Assembly (NCBI GenBank): GCA_965219515.1
Contig: OZ244776.1
Span: forward strand, 1,984,001 to 2,048,000
DNA length: 64,000 nt
Reading direction: 5' to 3'
Source of the DNA: Ilyomonas sp965219515
GTDB lineage: Bacteria > Bacteroidota > Bacteroidia > Chitinophagales > Chitinophagaceae
Shown here piece after piece: positions 35,436 through 44,907 of the stretch. The notes below the pieces were generated by a model. It was not told where the DNA came from. It worked only from the letters and a program-made list of their open reading frames with translations, and ran no database searches. The number at the start of each line of letters is the position of its first letter. Within the stretch, counting starts at the first letter, position 1. Position numbers and translations under genes: made by a program.

Positions 35436-36338
35436 CAAACTTAAGTATTTTTTTAGAATTACAAAAACATTTTATTGTTTTATAAGCAAAATGCCGAGAA
35501 ACTTTTTTTCTATAGACAATTTTATCATATACTAAAGTGATATTAATAAATGATTTAAAAAGCAAAAAATATCAAAGTATAAAATGATTAGAATTGCTGT
35601 AACTTTTTTATCTGGAATATTTAAAATCAAATCTATTCACAAGTCTCCGAAATATAAGCACACTTAAATAAAAACTTATGCTTAAAAGGTATTTTTCATC
35701 GCAACAAAAATTTCGGTTTTCAGTTTCATCCTCTTAGCCGGGGTACCTCAGCTGGAGGATGAAACCTTGTATTGCACTTATTGGTTGAACTTACAATACT
35801 ATCAAGTCCGAAAAATAATACATACCTATATTGATTACACATAAGAATCAGCTCTATGATGAAAGCGAAGCGGGCGAACTTTTGAATGACGCTTTAAGAA
35901 CACATGAACAAGTACTGTTTAATGCTGACAAAGTAAAGACAAAGTATAAACCTTGCAGCAAGGGACGTTAAGCACGAAGAAAAGTAAAACATCAGCCTGA
36001 ATACGTATTTTTTATTTACAATTATAATTCCTTTATATGGAAGCGTGGAATAAGTTATCCGTATAAGAATTTTTGAAAAACTAAAGGCATTTTCATTGCC
36101 TGACAAAACGATAGCAAGTTGTTTCTAATAATGAAAACATATGGCTAAGCTCAGTAAAAAGTACCTGTAAAAATGGTAATTTGCCATAGGCTACTTCGTG
36201 TGAAATAAAATGAATCATAAACTTGATAGGAAATAACAAGAAGGTCAAAGGTCATTGAGTTTAATTGGAGATTATTTTAAAAACTTTCTATGAAATATGT
36301 TTCGAAGTCTATGGTTCGATGCACTGCATGGAAAACAG
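35436..36338. other. Long AT-rich gap between lacI and tRNA-Asp
   Basis: About 900 bases hold no convincing gene. A strong hairpin lies at 35723-35765 (separate entry). On the plus strand 35843-35971 reads KNQLYDESEAGELLNDALRTHEQVLFNADK before a stop, without a start codon; it looks like a gene scrap, family unknown. The rest is AT-rich with scattered short frames. Confidence 0.4.
35723..35765. other. Hairpin with tRNA-like loop sequence
   Basis: GTTTCATCCTC (35723-35733) and GAGGATGAAAC (35755-35765) pair perfectly over 11 bases around a 21-base loop. The loop region reads AGCCGGGGTACCTCAGCTGG, close to the 5' part of many tRNAs (acceptor strand and D-arm). There is no matching 3' half, so it is not an intact tRNA. 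It could be a tRNA-derived relic of an integration event or an unrelated structured element. Confidence 0.4.
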
Positions 36339-36370
36339 AAAAAAAGGCATTAAAAATCAACGCCTTTTTT
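36339..36370 (-). terminator. Terminator downstream of tRNA-Asp
   Basis: AAAAAAAGGCATT and AACGCCTTTTTT form a short A/T-flanked hairpin (one mismatch in the stem). It lies just past the 3' end of the minus-strand tRNA, as expected for its terminator. Confidence 0.55.
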
Positions 36371-36374
36371 CTTG

Positions 36375-36448
36375 CGGACCGGACGGGACTCGAACCCGCG
36401 ACCTCTGCCGTGACAGGGCAGCATTCTAACCAACTGAACTACCGATCC
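36375..36448 (-). tRNA. tRNA-Asp (anticodon GTC)
   Basis: On the minus strand the sequence starts GGATCGGTAGTTCAG and ends CGTCCGGTCCG. The acceptor arm GGATCGG pairs with CCGGTCC (one G-T pair). The anticodon arm is CTGCC-CTGTCAC-GGCAG with anticodon GTC, and the T-arm has GGGTTCGAGTCCC. The 74 bases include the discriminator G. The CCA end is not encoded. Confidence 0.95.
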
Positions 36449-36552
36449 TCTTTGCCCCTTTCGGGGGTGCAAATATAAGAGGAAACATTTTTTGCAAGCA
36501 AAACTTTTCTACCTTTATTTTTACGCTAAATTTTATTTACTGATATTACAAT

Positions 36553-37533
36553 ATGCCGGAATATCCTAACAGACAATTTCTTGATTTTGAACAGCCGATC
36601 AAAGACTTATATGAGCAGATAGACCAGACAAAAAAACTGGCAGCCAAGAATCCGAAAATTAATTATGAAGCTACACTTCACCAGTTGGAAGATTCAATAT
36701 TAGAAAAGCGCACAGACATTACAGAACGCTTAACGCCATGGCAACGTGTACAGTTAAGCCGCCATCCCGATCGTCCTTATACCATGAAGTACATTGAAAA
36801 AATGACAACAGGTTTTATTGAGTTGCATGGCGACAGAAATGTTAGAGACGACAAAGCCTTGGTGGGCGGTTTTGCACAGCTTGATGGTGAAACGGTAATG
36901 ATAATGGGTCATCAGAAAGGAGCGAATACCAAATTGCGGCAATTGCGCAACTTCGGAATGGCTAATCCGGAAGGCTATCGCAAAGCATTACGGCTGATGA
37001 AGCTGGCGGAGAAATTTAATAAACCAGTCATTACTTTAATAGACACGCCCGGTGCATTTCCCGGCGCCGAAGCAGAAGAACGCGGACAGGGAGAAGCCAT
37101 TGCCCGCAATATTTACGAAATGGTTCGTTTACAAGTGCCGGTGATATGCATTATCATTGGTGAAGGCGCCAGCGGCGGTGCGCTCGGCATTGGCGTTGGT
37201 GATAAGGTATTGATGATGGAAAATACGTGGTACACCGTCATTTCGCCCGAAAACTGCAGCTCTATATTGTGGCGTAGCTGGGATAAAAAAGAAGTAGCTG
37301 CCGAACAGTTGCACCTGACATCTAAAGACATGAAAGGTTTTGGACTGGTAGATGAAATTGTGCCCGAGCCATTGGGCGGGGCGCACTGGAACTACGATGA
37401 AGCCGCAAATTTGCTAAAAAAATCAATTGTAAGAACGTTATCAGAAATCAAAAACATTTCCCCGGGGGATCGCGTAAACAGGCGCATCGAAAAATTTGAC
37501 CAGATGGGATTTTGGGAAGAAGAAACGGAATAA
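36553..37533 (+). CDS. accA: Acetyl-CoA carboxylase carboxyltransferase subunit alpha
   Basis: A 326-residue protein of the usual AccA length. The N-terminal coiled region (FLDFEQPIKDLYEQIDQTKKLA) leads to the carboxyltransferase core with TPWQRVQLSRHPDRPYTMKYI, FIELHGDRNVRDDKALVGGFA, MGHQKGANTKLRQLRNFGMANPEGYRKALRLM, ITLIDTPGAFPGAEAEERGQGEAIA and IGEGASGGALGIGVGDKVLM. It transfers the carboxyl group from biotin to acetyl-CoA with AccD, the first step of fatty-acid synthesis. It stands alone here, away from accD, as often in Bacteroidota. Confidence 0.98.
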   Translation: MPEYPNRQFLDFEQPIKDLYEQIDQTKKLAAKNPKINYEATLHQLEDSILEKRTDITERLTPWQRVQLSRHPDRPYTMKYIEKMTTGFIELHGDRNVRDDKALVGGFAQLDGETVMIMGHQKGANTKLRQLRNFGMANPEGYRKALRLMKLAEKFNKPVITLIDTPGAFPGAEAEERGQGEAIARNIYEMVRLQVPVICIIIGEGASGGALGIGVGDKVLMMENTWYTVISPENCSSILWRSWDKKEVAAEQLHLTSKDMKGFGLVDEIVPEPLGGAHWNYDEAANLLKKSIVRTLSEIKNISPGDRVNRRIEKFDQMGFWEEETE

Positions 37534-37554
37534 TTAATCTAAAACAGAAAAGTT

Positions 37555-37938
37555 TTAGCTGTTGATTCGCAAGGTGATAATTGAAAATTTATCGCCGCTC
37601 TCTTTTATCATAACAGTGATGTTGTAGTTATTGCTGCCCGCCAGTTTACCCGTTATATACATGGTGCCTCCGTTTTCGCGCTGCGAAGTAATATTGCACG
37701 AATTGATGGCATTATCTGTAAAAAAAATTTTTACGCTGGCCGATGCCTGCGCTTTGGAAGCGTTTTTCATTTCATCGCTGTCAGGCAGTTTTACGTCAAT
37801 GCTGTTATCGAAATATTTTACAAACTCACCAGCATTTCCACTTTTTAAAGCGTTAATCATATCATCTTTGCCTGATTGTAAAGCGGTAAAAGAAAACAAG
37901 CTGACAGACATGATTAACAGAAGTAAATATCTTTTCAT
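37555..37938 (-). CDS. DUF4783 exported protein
   Basis: A 127-residue protein with a signal peptide (MKRYLLLLIMSVSLFSFTALQ). The mature part, with DDMINALKSGNAGEFVKYFDNSIDVKLPD and a C-terminal YNITVMIKESGDKFSIITLRINS strand, fits DUF4783, a small NTF2-like family of Bacteroidota. No catalytic residues are known. It is convergent with accA (21 bases between the stop codons) and divergent from gpmI. Confidence 0.85.
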   Translation of the reverse strand: MKRYLLLLIMSVSLFSFTALQSGKDDMINALKSGNAGEFVKYFDNSIDVKLPDSDEMKNASKAQASASVKIFFTDNAINSCNITSQRENGGTMYITGKLAGSNNYNITVMIKESGDKFSIITLRINS

Positions 37939-38051
37939 AATGAATGCCTTTTAATTGGCTGTTACATGAAATTACGATAAGTAATTGACGATTGGATGTT
38001 ATATAACTGAAAGGGTTATACTGTGCTATATAAATGTTTAAGATTTAACAA

Positions 38052-39575
38052 ATGGAAAAGAAAATAATACTCATCATTATGGATGGATGGGGACTAGGTA
38101 AAATACCTTCTGCCGATGCCATACAACATGCAAATACACCTTACGTTTCGTCGCTTTATAACAAATATCCGAATACCACGCTGATAACCTGCGGCGAAGA
38201 CGTAGGCTTACCTGACGGGCAGATGGGAAACAGTGAAGTGGGGCACTTAAATCTTGGTGCCGGTCGTATTGTATATCAGGAATTGCAAAGAATTAATGTC
38301 TCTATCCGCGACGGCGAATTTTATCAGAATGAACAATTGCTGGCTTCCATTCACACGGCAAAAAATAATAACAAGCCATTGCATTTGCTCGGTCTTGTAA
38401 GCGATGGCGGTGTGCATTCGCACACGTTGCATCTGAAAGCCATTACCTCTTTGTGCGCTACCGAAGGTCTACAAGAAGTGTATATTCATGCTTTTACTGA
38501 TGGGCGCGACACCGACCCAAAAAGCGGGCTTGCTTATATCAGCGATTTACAAAAACATCTTGACGAAACAGCCGGACGTATTGCCACAGTAAGCGGGCGT
38601 TACTATGCCATGGACCGCGACAAACGATGGGACAGAATTAAGCTGGCTTATGATGCCATGGTGAACGGAACGGGCGAAACAGCAACCAACCCGATTATAG
38701 CCGTTAAACAATCGTATGCAAAAGGCGTTACGGATGAATTTATTTTGCCAACGGTTATTTTGCAAGACGATAAACCTGTTGCATCCATACAGGATGATGA
38801 TGTAGTCATTTGCTTTAATTTTAGAACCGATCGCTGCCGCGAAATTACGCAGGTGCTTACGCAGCAGGATTTGCATGAGCTGAACATGCACAAGCTAAAC
38901 CTGCATTATACCACCATGACAGAATATGACAAAACATTTAAAAATGTGCATGTCATTTTTGAAAATGACAATCTCGTTAATACGTTGGGTGAGGTATTGA
39001 TGAACCATAACAAAAAACAAATCCGCATAGCGGAAACAGAAAAATATCCGCATGTATCTTTTTTCTTCAGCGGCGGGCGCGAAGTGCCGTTTGAAGGCGA
39101 AACCCGGCTGATGGTTCCATCGCCAAAAGTGGCGACTTACGATTTACAACCCGAAATGAGTGCTGTGGAAATTACCGACAAACTGATTCCGGAGATTGAA
39201 AATGAAACCGCAGATTTCATTGTTCTCAATTATGCCAATGCAGATATGGTGGGGCATACCGGCGTTTTTGAAGCGGTTATAAAAGCGGTTGAAACAGTAG
39301 ATGCCTGCGTAAAGCGCGTTGTAACAACAGGTTTGCAGCACGGCTATGCTACACTGCTTACGGCAGATCATGGCAATGCCGATTACATGAAAAATGAAGA
39401 TGGATCGCCTAACACGCAGCACTCTCTGAATCTGGTTCCGCTCTTTATCATTAGCAAAGAATTTAAAGGCAATATACATCCCGGAAAACTGGGAGACATT
39501 GCGCCTACCATTTTGCATATTATGGATATTCCGATTCCGGATGATATGAAAGGGAATATTCTGATAAGCGAATGA
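38052..39575 (+). CDS. gpmI: 2,3-bisphosphoglycerate-independent phosphoglycerate mutase
   Basis: A 507-residue metal-dependent mutase that interconverts 3- and 2-phosphoglycerate in glycolysis and gluconeogenesis. The phosphatase domain starts with IILIIMDGWGLG (first metal Asp), and the nucleophile serine is in GQMGNSEVGHLNLGAGR. The transferase domain holds HAFTDGRDTDPKSG and SGRYYAMDRDKRWDR. The C-terminal metal sites are NYANADMVGHTG and TADHGNADYM, followed by THSL-like TQHSLNLVP. Length and all motifs are normal. A strong terminator follows. Confidence 0.98.
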   Translation: MEKKIILIIMDGWGLGKIPSADAIQHANTPYVSSLYNKYPNTTLITCGEDVGLPDGQMGNSEVGHLNLGAGRIVYQELQRINVSIRDGEFYQNEQLLASIHTAKNNNKPLHLLGLVSDGGVHSHTLHLKAITSLCATEGLQEVYIHAFTDGRDTDPKSGLAYISDLQKHLDETAGRIATVSGRYYAMDRDKRWDRIKLAYDAMVNGTGETATNPIIAVKQSYAKGVTDEFILPTVILQDDKPVASIQDDDVVICFNFRTDRCREITQVLTQQDLHELNMHKLNLHYTTMTEYDKTFKNVHVIFENDNLVNTLGEVLMNHNKKQIRIAETEKYPHVSFFFSGGREVPFEGETRLMVPSPKVATYDLQPEMSAVEITDKLIPEIENETADFIVLNYANADMVGHTGVFEAVIKAVETVDACVKRVVTTGLQHGYATLLTADHGNADYMKNEDGSPNTQHSLNLVPLFIISKEFKGNIHPGKLGDIAPTILHIMDIPIPDDMKGNILISE

Positions 39576-39600
39576 TTTTGCTGAATGATTTACCCACGTA

Positions 39601-39638
39601 AAAAAGTTCCGGACCTATGCTGATCCGGAACTTTTTTT
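39601..39638 (+). terminator. Rho-independent terminator after gpmI
   Basis: AAAAAGTTCCGGA (39601-39613) and TCCGGAACTTTTT (39624-39636) form a 13-base perfect stem with a 10-base loop and a T-run. It lies between convergent gpmI and glgC and can serve both directions. Confidence 0.9.
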
Positions 39639-39659
39639 ATAACAATCATTATACATATT

Positions 39660-40946
39660 TTACGAAATTACAAACCCATCGGGCAGCACGGCGCCTTTCT
39701 TTACCACAATAACGCCGTCTTTTATTGTATAAAGCACATGATCTACATCCTCCAAATGCGAGCCGCCGTTGATGCGAACATCGTTACCGATGCGACAATT
39801 TTTATCTATGATGGCATTTTTAATAAAACAACGCTCGCCAATGCCAAGTTCGGGAATGCCTCGTTCTTTATTAGATTGTAATACTTCCAGCGTTTCATAA
39901 TAATCGTTACCCATAATATAAGTGCAAACTACGGTGGTTCCATAGCCGATGCGGGCGCGAATGCCGATAAGCGATTGCTCAACCCGGTTGGCAAGTATAA
40001 TGGAGCCTTCAGCAATTACGGTACGCTCTAAAAAAGTACCGCTTATTTTTGCCGGCGGCAACATGCGCGCACGTGTATAAACGGTGTTTCCATTATCAAA
40101 AAGATTAAATTTTGGTAATGCCTGCGTGAGTGCAATATTGGCATCGAAAAACGCATAAATATTTCCAATATCAGTCCAGTAACCTTCGTACTGATAACTT
40201 ATCACTTTGTAATTGCCTATTGAACTGGGAATGATTTCTTTTCCAAAATCTTTGGCTTCGGGATATTCGTCTTTCAGCAAATCTTCCAGAATGCTGCGGT
40301 TAAAAATATAAATACCCATGGAAGCGAGATAATCTTTTCCTTCAGCGTGCATTTCGGTTCCGGTATCGCTTACCCAGTCTTTGTGCAATTCTTTGGCAGG
40401 CTTTTCAATAAACGAAGTAATATAGCTTGCTTCGTCGGCTTTCAGGATTCCGAAATCAACGGCGTCATTGCTGTCAACCGGTATGGTGGCAATGGTAATA
40501 TCAGCTTCTTTATCGCGGTGATTGTTTATCATTTCGGCAAAATCAATCTGGTACAACTGATCTCCGCTTAATATTAAAACATATTCAAAATCGTTATTGC
40601 CGATGTGTCGCAACGATTGCCGGACGGCATCTGCCGTTCCCTGAAACCAGTTGGCATTGTCAGGCGTTTGTTCGGCTGCAATAATATCAACAAACCCTTT
40701 GCTGAAAGCACTGAATGTATATGTATTTTTAATGTGCTTGTTGAGCGAGGCAGAATTAAACTGCGTAAGCACAAACATGCGGCTGATATTAGAATTGATG
40801 CAGTTGCTGATGGGAATATCTACAAGGCGGTACTTGCCTGCAATGGGCACCGCAGGTTTTGAGCGGCTGGCGGTAAGCGGATATAAACGGGTGCCTGCCC
40901 CGCCTCCTAATATAACGGCAACAACTGAATTTGATAATGTAAACAT
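39660..40946 (-). CDS. glgC: Glucose-1-phosphate adenylyltransferase
   Basis: A 428-residue enzyme that makes ADP-glucose from ATP and glucose-1-phosphate. The N-terminal nucleotidyltransferase fold has GGGAGTRLYPLTASRSKPAVPIAGKYRLVDIPISNCINS, LILSGDQLYQIDF (catalytic Asp) and SFIEKPAKE. The C-terminal left-handed beta-helix has hexapeptide-like repeats (IIDKNCRIGNDVRINGG). It starts 11 bases after the glgA stop, so glgA and glgC form an operon for glycogen synthesis. Confidence 0.97.
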   Translation of the reverse strand: MFTLSNSVVAVILGGGAGTRLYPLTASRSKPAVPIAGKYRLVDIPISNCINSNISRMFVLTQFNSASLNKHIKNTYTFSAFSKGFVDIIAAEQTPDNANWFQGTADAVRQSLRHIGNNDFEYVLILSGDQLYQIDFAEMINNHRDKEADITIATIPVDSNDAVDFGILKADEASYITSFIEKPAKELHKDWVSDTGTEMHAEGKDYLASMGIYIFNRSILEDLLKDEYPEAKDFGKEIIPSSIGNYKVISYQYEGYWTDIGNIYAFFDANIALTQALPKFNLFDNGNTVYTRARMLPPAKISGTFLERTVIAEGSIILANRVEQSLIGIRARIGYGTTVVCTYIMGNDYYETLEVLQSNKERGIPELGIGERCFIKNAIIDKNCRIGNDVRINGGSHLEDVDHVLYTIKDGVIVVKKGAVLPDGFVIS

Positions 40947-40957
40947 AATTACTTGTT

Positions 40958-42373
40958 TTATTTTAAGCTTTGATAAAGATATATGTATTGCTGAACAGCA
41001 TTTTCCCAGCTATTATTTATCTGCATCATGTGTTTGCGCATGGTGCTAAGCTGGTTTTTATGCTGATATACGTCAAAAGCTCTGCCAACAGAAGAAACAA
41101 TGTCTTCAACGTTCGCATGATTAAACCGGATGCCCCAGCCCCCGGGGTCGCCCATATCGGTTACAGTATCCCGAAGACCGCCCGTGCTTCTTACCATCGG
41201 CACGGTTCCGTATTTCATTGCGTACATTTGATTTAAACCGCATGGCTCAACCCGGCTTGGCATCAATAAAAAATCTGCGCCCGCATACATCAGATGACTC
41301 AACGCTTCGTTATAGCCGATCATAGAATTATATGCGCCGGGAAAATATCCGTTCAACTGTCGCAGCTGCCATTCCACATGCGGCTCGCCGCTGCCAAGTA
41401 TTAAAAAGCTAACCTGGTTATTATAAGCATACATGCAGGAAAGTATGGCATCGGGCAATATATCAGCCGCCTTTTCTCCTACCAGTCTCCCGATGAAGAT
41501 AATCAATGGTTTATCGCTGTCTAAACTGAAGCGGCGGCATAATTCCATCTTATTTTTTTCTTTCCCGGCATCAGCATCTGCCACATCATATTTATCTGCA
41601 AGAAAACCGTCTGTTGCCGGATTCCACACATCGGCATCAATACCGTTTAAGATACCGGAGCATTTGCCGCGCTCGTATTCAAACAAGGCTTCCAAACCAT
41701 TCGAGTTCCACCTTAGCTCTTCCAGATAACTCCAGCTAACGGTGGTAACTTTCCACGCACATTTTACAGCGCTTGCCAAAGGATTGATATCGTTTTTCCA
41801 TTCTAATAAACCGCTTTTCCAGGAGTCAAAAGCCGGCAGCAGATAACTGTTGTTCCAGCCCATCCAGCCCTGATATTGAGCATTGTGAATGGTAAGAATG
41901 GTGGGCACACCGGCGAGCATGTTATAAGCATACGAATACTTAAACATGAAAGGAATAAGACCGGTATGATAATCGTGGCAATGAACCACATCCGGCCGAT
42001 GTTGCCAGTGACTGATCCAGTCGGCAACAGCAATCTGAAACCCCAAAAAACGCCGCGTATCATCGTCATAGCCATAAATGCGGTCGCGGTCGAGCAAGCC
42101 ATTTATATCAACTAAAAACAAATCGAAACCAAGCTTGTTAGAGTTTTCTTTTATAACGGTGTAATCGAAATACCAGTCGCCCATTTGGGCGCGGCCTTTA
42201 AAGTCAACCGTAAAATAATTTTCATAAAGAAATTTAGTCTTGTACATCGGCATCACTACTTTGGCATAATGCCCCATTTTTACCTGATATTTAGGCAATG
42301 CACCTACTACATCTCCTAAACCGCCGGCTTTGGCAACAGGATAACATTCGGCCGTTACATGAAGTATTTCCAT
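40958..42373 (-). CDS. glgA: Glycogen synthase (ADP-glucose type, GT5)
   Basis: A 471-residue glycosyltransferase. The N-terminal KAGGLGDVVGALPK motif binds ADP-glucose. FKYSYAYNMLAGVPTILTIHNAQYQGW and TTVSWSYLEEL follow in the first Rossmann domain. The second domain has IIFIGRLVGEKAADI, FLLMPSRVEPCGLNQMYAMKYGTVPMVRSTGGLRDTV, including the E-x7-E-like region. It elongates alpha-1,4-glucan using the ADP-glucose made by GlgC, encoded immediately downstream. Confidence 0.97.
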   Translation of the reverse strand: MEILHVTAECYPVAKAGGLGDVVGALPKYQVKMGHYAKVVMPMYKTKFLYENYFTVDFKGRAQMGDWYFDYTVIKENSNKLGFDLFLVDINGLLDRDRIYGYDDDTRRFLGFQIAVADWISHWQHRPDVVHCHDYHTGLIPFMFKYSYAYNMLAGVPTILTIHNAQYQGWMGWNNSYLLPAFDSWKSGLLEWKNDINPLASAVKCAWKVTTVSWSYLEELRWNSNGLEALFEYERGKCSGILNGIDADVWNPATDGFLADKYDVADADAGKEKNKMELCRRFSLDSDKPLIIFIGRLVGEKAADILPDAILSCMYAYNNQVSFLILGSGEPHVEWQLRQLNGYFPGAYNSMIGYNEALSHLMYAGADFLLMPSRVEPCGLNQMYAMKYGTVPMVRSTGGLRDTVTDMGDPGGWGIRFNHANVEDIVSSVGRAFDVYQHKNQLSTMRKHMMQINNSWENAVQQYIYLYQSLK

Positions 42374-42863
42374 AAGTTAGAGATTGATTTTAAATGGCTT
42401 GTCAAATATTAAGAATAGTAGCGACATAAACAAATATAGAAGCAAACTAACCTTATGTGTAGTAAAGCCGGAAGGAATATAAGAAAGATATTCTGATATT
42501 GCTTTTCAATTCATTGCATTGTACAGAACAATCAGCTTGTAGACTAAATGCGGCAAAAGAAAGAAACCGGCTATCATACCAGAATCATATCTACACAGCT
42601 ATACAGGATTTTATATTTTGTGTGTGCAGAAAGTGTGTATGGGGTAACGAGCTGTATGAAGTTAAAGGATGTTGACAAACTGTATATTATCCGAAAGAAG
42701 TTCAGGTAATCACAGGCCAGCAACTTTTACCCTTTTTTTGTTCACTATCTGCACTTGTTGTAGCGTTCTATATCGGCTGTTTGTTGCCCAATCTTCTGAA
42801 ACCATTGATAATACTGCATGTTCTAACTTCTGCATGGGAAACCAACTAATTTTCTCAAAACAA
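42374..42863. other. Gap between glgA and the AraC gene, containing a RAYT tail
   Basis: Apart from the decayed RAYT tail at 42561-42685 (separate entry), this 490-base stretch shows no gene. A short frame at 42669-42893 overlaps the 3' end of the AraC gene and is not credible. A promoter for glgA should lie near 42374-42480; I found no full consensus match. Confidence 0.4.
42561..42685 (+). pseudogene. Decayed C-terminal tail of a RAYT-family transposase (copy 1)
   Basis: The plus strand reads IPESYLHSYTGFYILCVQKVCMG and, after a one-base shift, VTSCMKLKDVDK. This matches the tail FYILHVPGVYAVTSFMELEDVDLTG found at 63829-63975 and IISFIELANIDLTG at the end of the RAYT pseudogene at 54472-55011. 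At DNA level GTAACGAGCT and GATGTTGA are shared. Only the last 40 or so residues remain, so this is a solo remnant of the element family. Confidence 0.55.
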
Positions 42864-43772
42864 TCAATTCAGCAACCTGTATTCGTTTGGTGATGTACCA
42901 ACTCTTTGCCTGAACAAACGGGTAAAATGCTGCGGATATTTAAAGCCAAGCTCATAGGCAACTTCACTAACCGATTTATTGATTTCAAATATTCTTTCCT
43001 TCGCCACATCAATCACTTTAGCTTGTATGTATTCCTGTGCTGTTTTTCCGGTTTCTTTTTTTATTAAGTCGCCAAAATATCCTGCGGATAAATGCAACTC
43101 ATTGGCGCAATAAGCAACAGAAGGCAAACCGGTTGATTGAGGTTTATCTGATAGAAAATAATCGTTTAGTAAATTTTCAAACCTTTCTAAAATGCCTTTG
43201 TGTATAATATCGCGCGTGATGAACTGGCGATCGTAAAAACGGATGCAATAATTCAAAAAAAGTTCAATGTTAGAGACAATAAGTTTCTTACTGTGGTTGT
43301 CAATCGCATGTTCTAATTCATATTCAATTTTTGAAAAACAATCCAACACAATTTTTCTTTCCCGTTCTGATAAATGTAGCGCTTCATTGGATTGATAACC
43401 GAAGAACGTATAGTCACGGATATGCTTGCCAAGTGGAGTGCCGTGAATTAAATCAGCATGAAAAACCAGCGCATAACCTTTCGGTTGATACGTTTCTCCA
43501 TGGCTGTTAATGCCAGCAACCTGCCCCGGCGCAAGAAAAACCAACGTGCCTTCCTGGTAATCATAATTATGCCGCCCATATAGTAAATCCCCGCATTTCA
43601 CATCTTTTAAAAAGATGGTATAAAAACCAAAATACATTTTAGAACCTTGCCGCGGATTCGCTTTCGATAAATCAACAATGCTCACCAGCGGATGCAGCGT
43701 TTCATTATTGTTGAAAGCGTTGTAATCGCTGATTGTTTCAAATCTTCTGATGTTATCCATAATACTATTCAT
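42864..43772 (-). CDS. AraC-family transcriptional regulator
   Basis: A 302-residue regulator. The N-terminal 180 residues form a cupin-like sensor domain (YQEGTLVFLAPGQVAGINSHGETYQPKGYALVFHADLI). The C-terminal 100 residues are two AraC helix-turn-helices: LPSVAYCANELHLSAGYFGDLIKKETGKTAQEYI and KSVSEVAYELGFKYPQHFTRLFRQRVGTSPNEYR. A start four codons later is possible. It is divergent from the cupin-led gene row that begins at 44070 across a 297-base gap, and probably controls it. This sensor type is often found beside oxidoreductase genes. Confidence 0.92.
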   Translation of the reverse strand: MNSIMDNIRRFETISDYNAFNNNETLHPLVSIVDLSKANPRQGSKMYFGFYTIFLKDVKCGDLLYGRHNYDYQEGTLVFLAPGQVAGINSHGETYQPKGYALVFHADLIHGTPLGKHIRDYTFFGYQSNEALHLSERERKIVLDCFSKIEYELEHAIDNHSKKLIVSNIELFLNYCIRFYDRQFITRDIIHKGILERFENLLNDYFLSDKPQSTGLPSVAYCANELHLSAGYFGDLIKKETGKTAQEYIQAKVIDVAKERIFEINKSVSEVAYELGFKYPQHFTRLFRQRVGTSPNEYRLLN

Positions 43773-44069
43773 TTTATTAAGTTTAAAATTACTGCTTTAT
43801 TCAGGTCTTGTTTAATATGCCTTCTTTAATCAGCAATATTGGTAAGTAAATCCGTAATCTATATACTACCCAGATAAAACATTACCAACACCTTTGCACT
43901 GCAAAAGAAGATAAACAGTTCATTTAATAAAACCGGATAACGGTTTTTAATCACGCATTTTAAAATTTGGGATTGACCATTTTGGACTCTGCAATAATAA
44001 AATTAGCTAACTAAAAAAGTTGATATTTAAACCATCCTTATTGTTATCTTAAAAAATAAAAACTTAACC

Positions 44070-44465
44070 ATGGAAATTACAAGAATAGGTTCACAACCTT
44101 ATGCAAAAGGACCCGAAGATTGGTTCACCGGCGCAGTACGAATAGACCCACTGTTTCAGCCAAATGAGGCAAGGCGTGCCGCCGCAGCCAGTGTTACGTT
44201 TGAACCGGGCGCAAGAACAGCCTGGCATACACATCCATTGGGTCAAACCTTGATTGTTACAGCAGGTTGCGGCTGGGTGCAGCATGGAGGCGGCGCTGTG
44301 AAAGAAGTGCATCCCGGCGATATTGTTTGGTTTGAGCCAAATGAAAAGCATTGGCATGGCGCAACTGCAGCTACCGGTATGACGCATATAGCCATACAGG
44401 AAAATCTGAATGGTAAAGTGGTTGACTGGATGGAGAAAGTAACCGATGAACAATACAAGTTTTAA
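44070..44465 (+). CDS. Cupin-domain protein (cytoplasmic)
   Basis: A 131-residue single cupin. The first motif, FEPGARTAWHTHPLGQTLIVTAGCGWVQ, supplies two histidines and the glutamine/glutamate position; the second, HPGDIVWFEPNEKHWHGA, supplies further histidines. Conserved ends (FTGAVRID, KVTDEQY) match cupins often found with carboxymuconolactone-decarboxylase or mandelonitrile-lyase-like proteins. It would bind a metal and could be a small lyase or isomerase. It opens a plus-strand row of redox-type genes. The second cupin at 45961 is an exported relative with the same VTD-x-EY end. Confidence 0.88.
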   Translation: MEITRIGSQPYAKGPEDWFTGAVRIDPLFQPNEARRAAAASVTFEPGARTAWHTHPLGQTLIVTAGCGWVQHGGGAVKEVHPGDIVWFEPNEKHWHGATAATGMTHIAIQENLNGKVVDWMEKVTDEQYKF

Positions 44466-44475
44466 ACAAACAAAA

Positions 44476-44871
44476 ATGAAAATCAAACAACATTTATTTC
44501 TGTTTTTATTTATAACTACAATCAGCCTTGCTATGCCTGACAATGTGTTTGCCCAAAATAAAAATCAAATAGTACGACTGGCAAACCTTGTGATAGATTC
44601 AGCTCAGTTGGATAACTATAAAGCGTTATTACAGGAAGGAATTGAAACAGCAGTGCGTGTTGAATCCGGCGTGAAAACCTTGTACGCCGTTTCTGAAAAA
44701 GAGAATCCAACACACTTCACCATTTTGGAAATCTATGCCGATTCAGCGGCATATAAAGCGCACATTCAAACACCTCATTTTGTAAAATATAAAACAGGTA
44801 CAAAAGACATGGTAAAATCACTTGAGCTTGTTGAAACCATTCCGCTTGTGCCGGAAATGAAGATAAAGTAA
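44476..44871 (+). CDS. Exported antibiotic-biosynthesis-monooxygenase (ABM) domain protein
   Basis: A 131-residue protein with a signal peptide (MKIKQHLFLFLFITTISLAMPDNVFAQ). The mature part has the ABM ferredoxin-like fold: VRLANLVIDSAQLDNYKALLQEG, ESGVKTLYAVSEKENPTHFTILEIYADSAAYKAHIQTPHFVKYK. Such domains dimerise and include quinol and heme monooxygenases. It starts 10 bases after the first cupin stop and precedes the aldo/keto reductase, so it belongs to the same transcript. Confidence 0.88.
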   Translation: MKIKQHLFLFLFITTISLAMPDNVFAQNKNQIVRLANLVIDSAQLDNYKALLQEGIETAVRVESGVKTLYAVSEKENPTHFTILEIYADSAAYKAHIQTPHFVKYKTGTKDMVKSLELVETIPLVPEMKIK

Positions 44872-44907
44872 TAAGACAATAAATTTAAAAACACAAAATT
44901 AAGAATC

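Noticed and set aside
35894..36106. 70-codon minus-strand frame in the gap before tRNA-Asp
   Set aside because: AT-rich, low-complexity and without a family match; a scrap on the other strand looks more protein-like.
36290..36478. Plus-strand frame ending in TGLEPATSAVTGQHSNQLNYRSS
   Set aside because: It runs antisense through the tRNA-Asp gene and its terminator; this is a well-known type of false protein.
42669..42893. 74-codon frame between glgA and the AraC gene
   Set aside because: It overlaps a RAYT relic and the end of the AraC gene and lacks a coding pattern.
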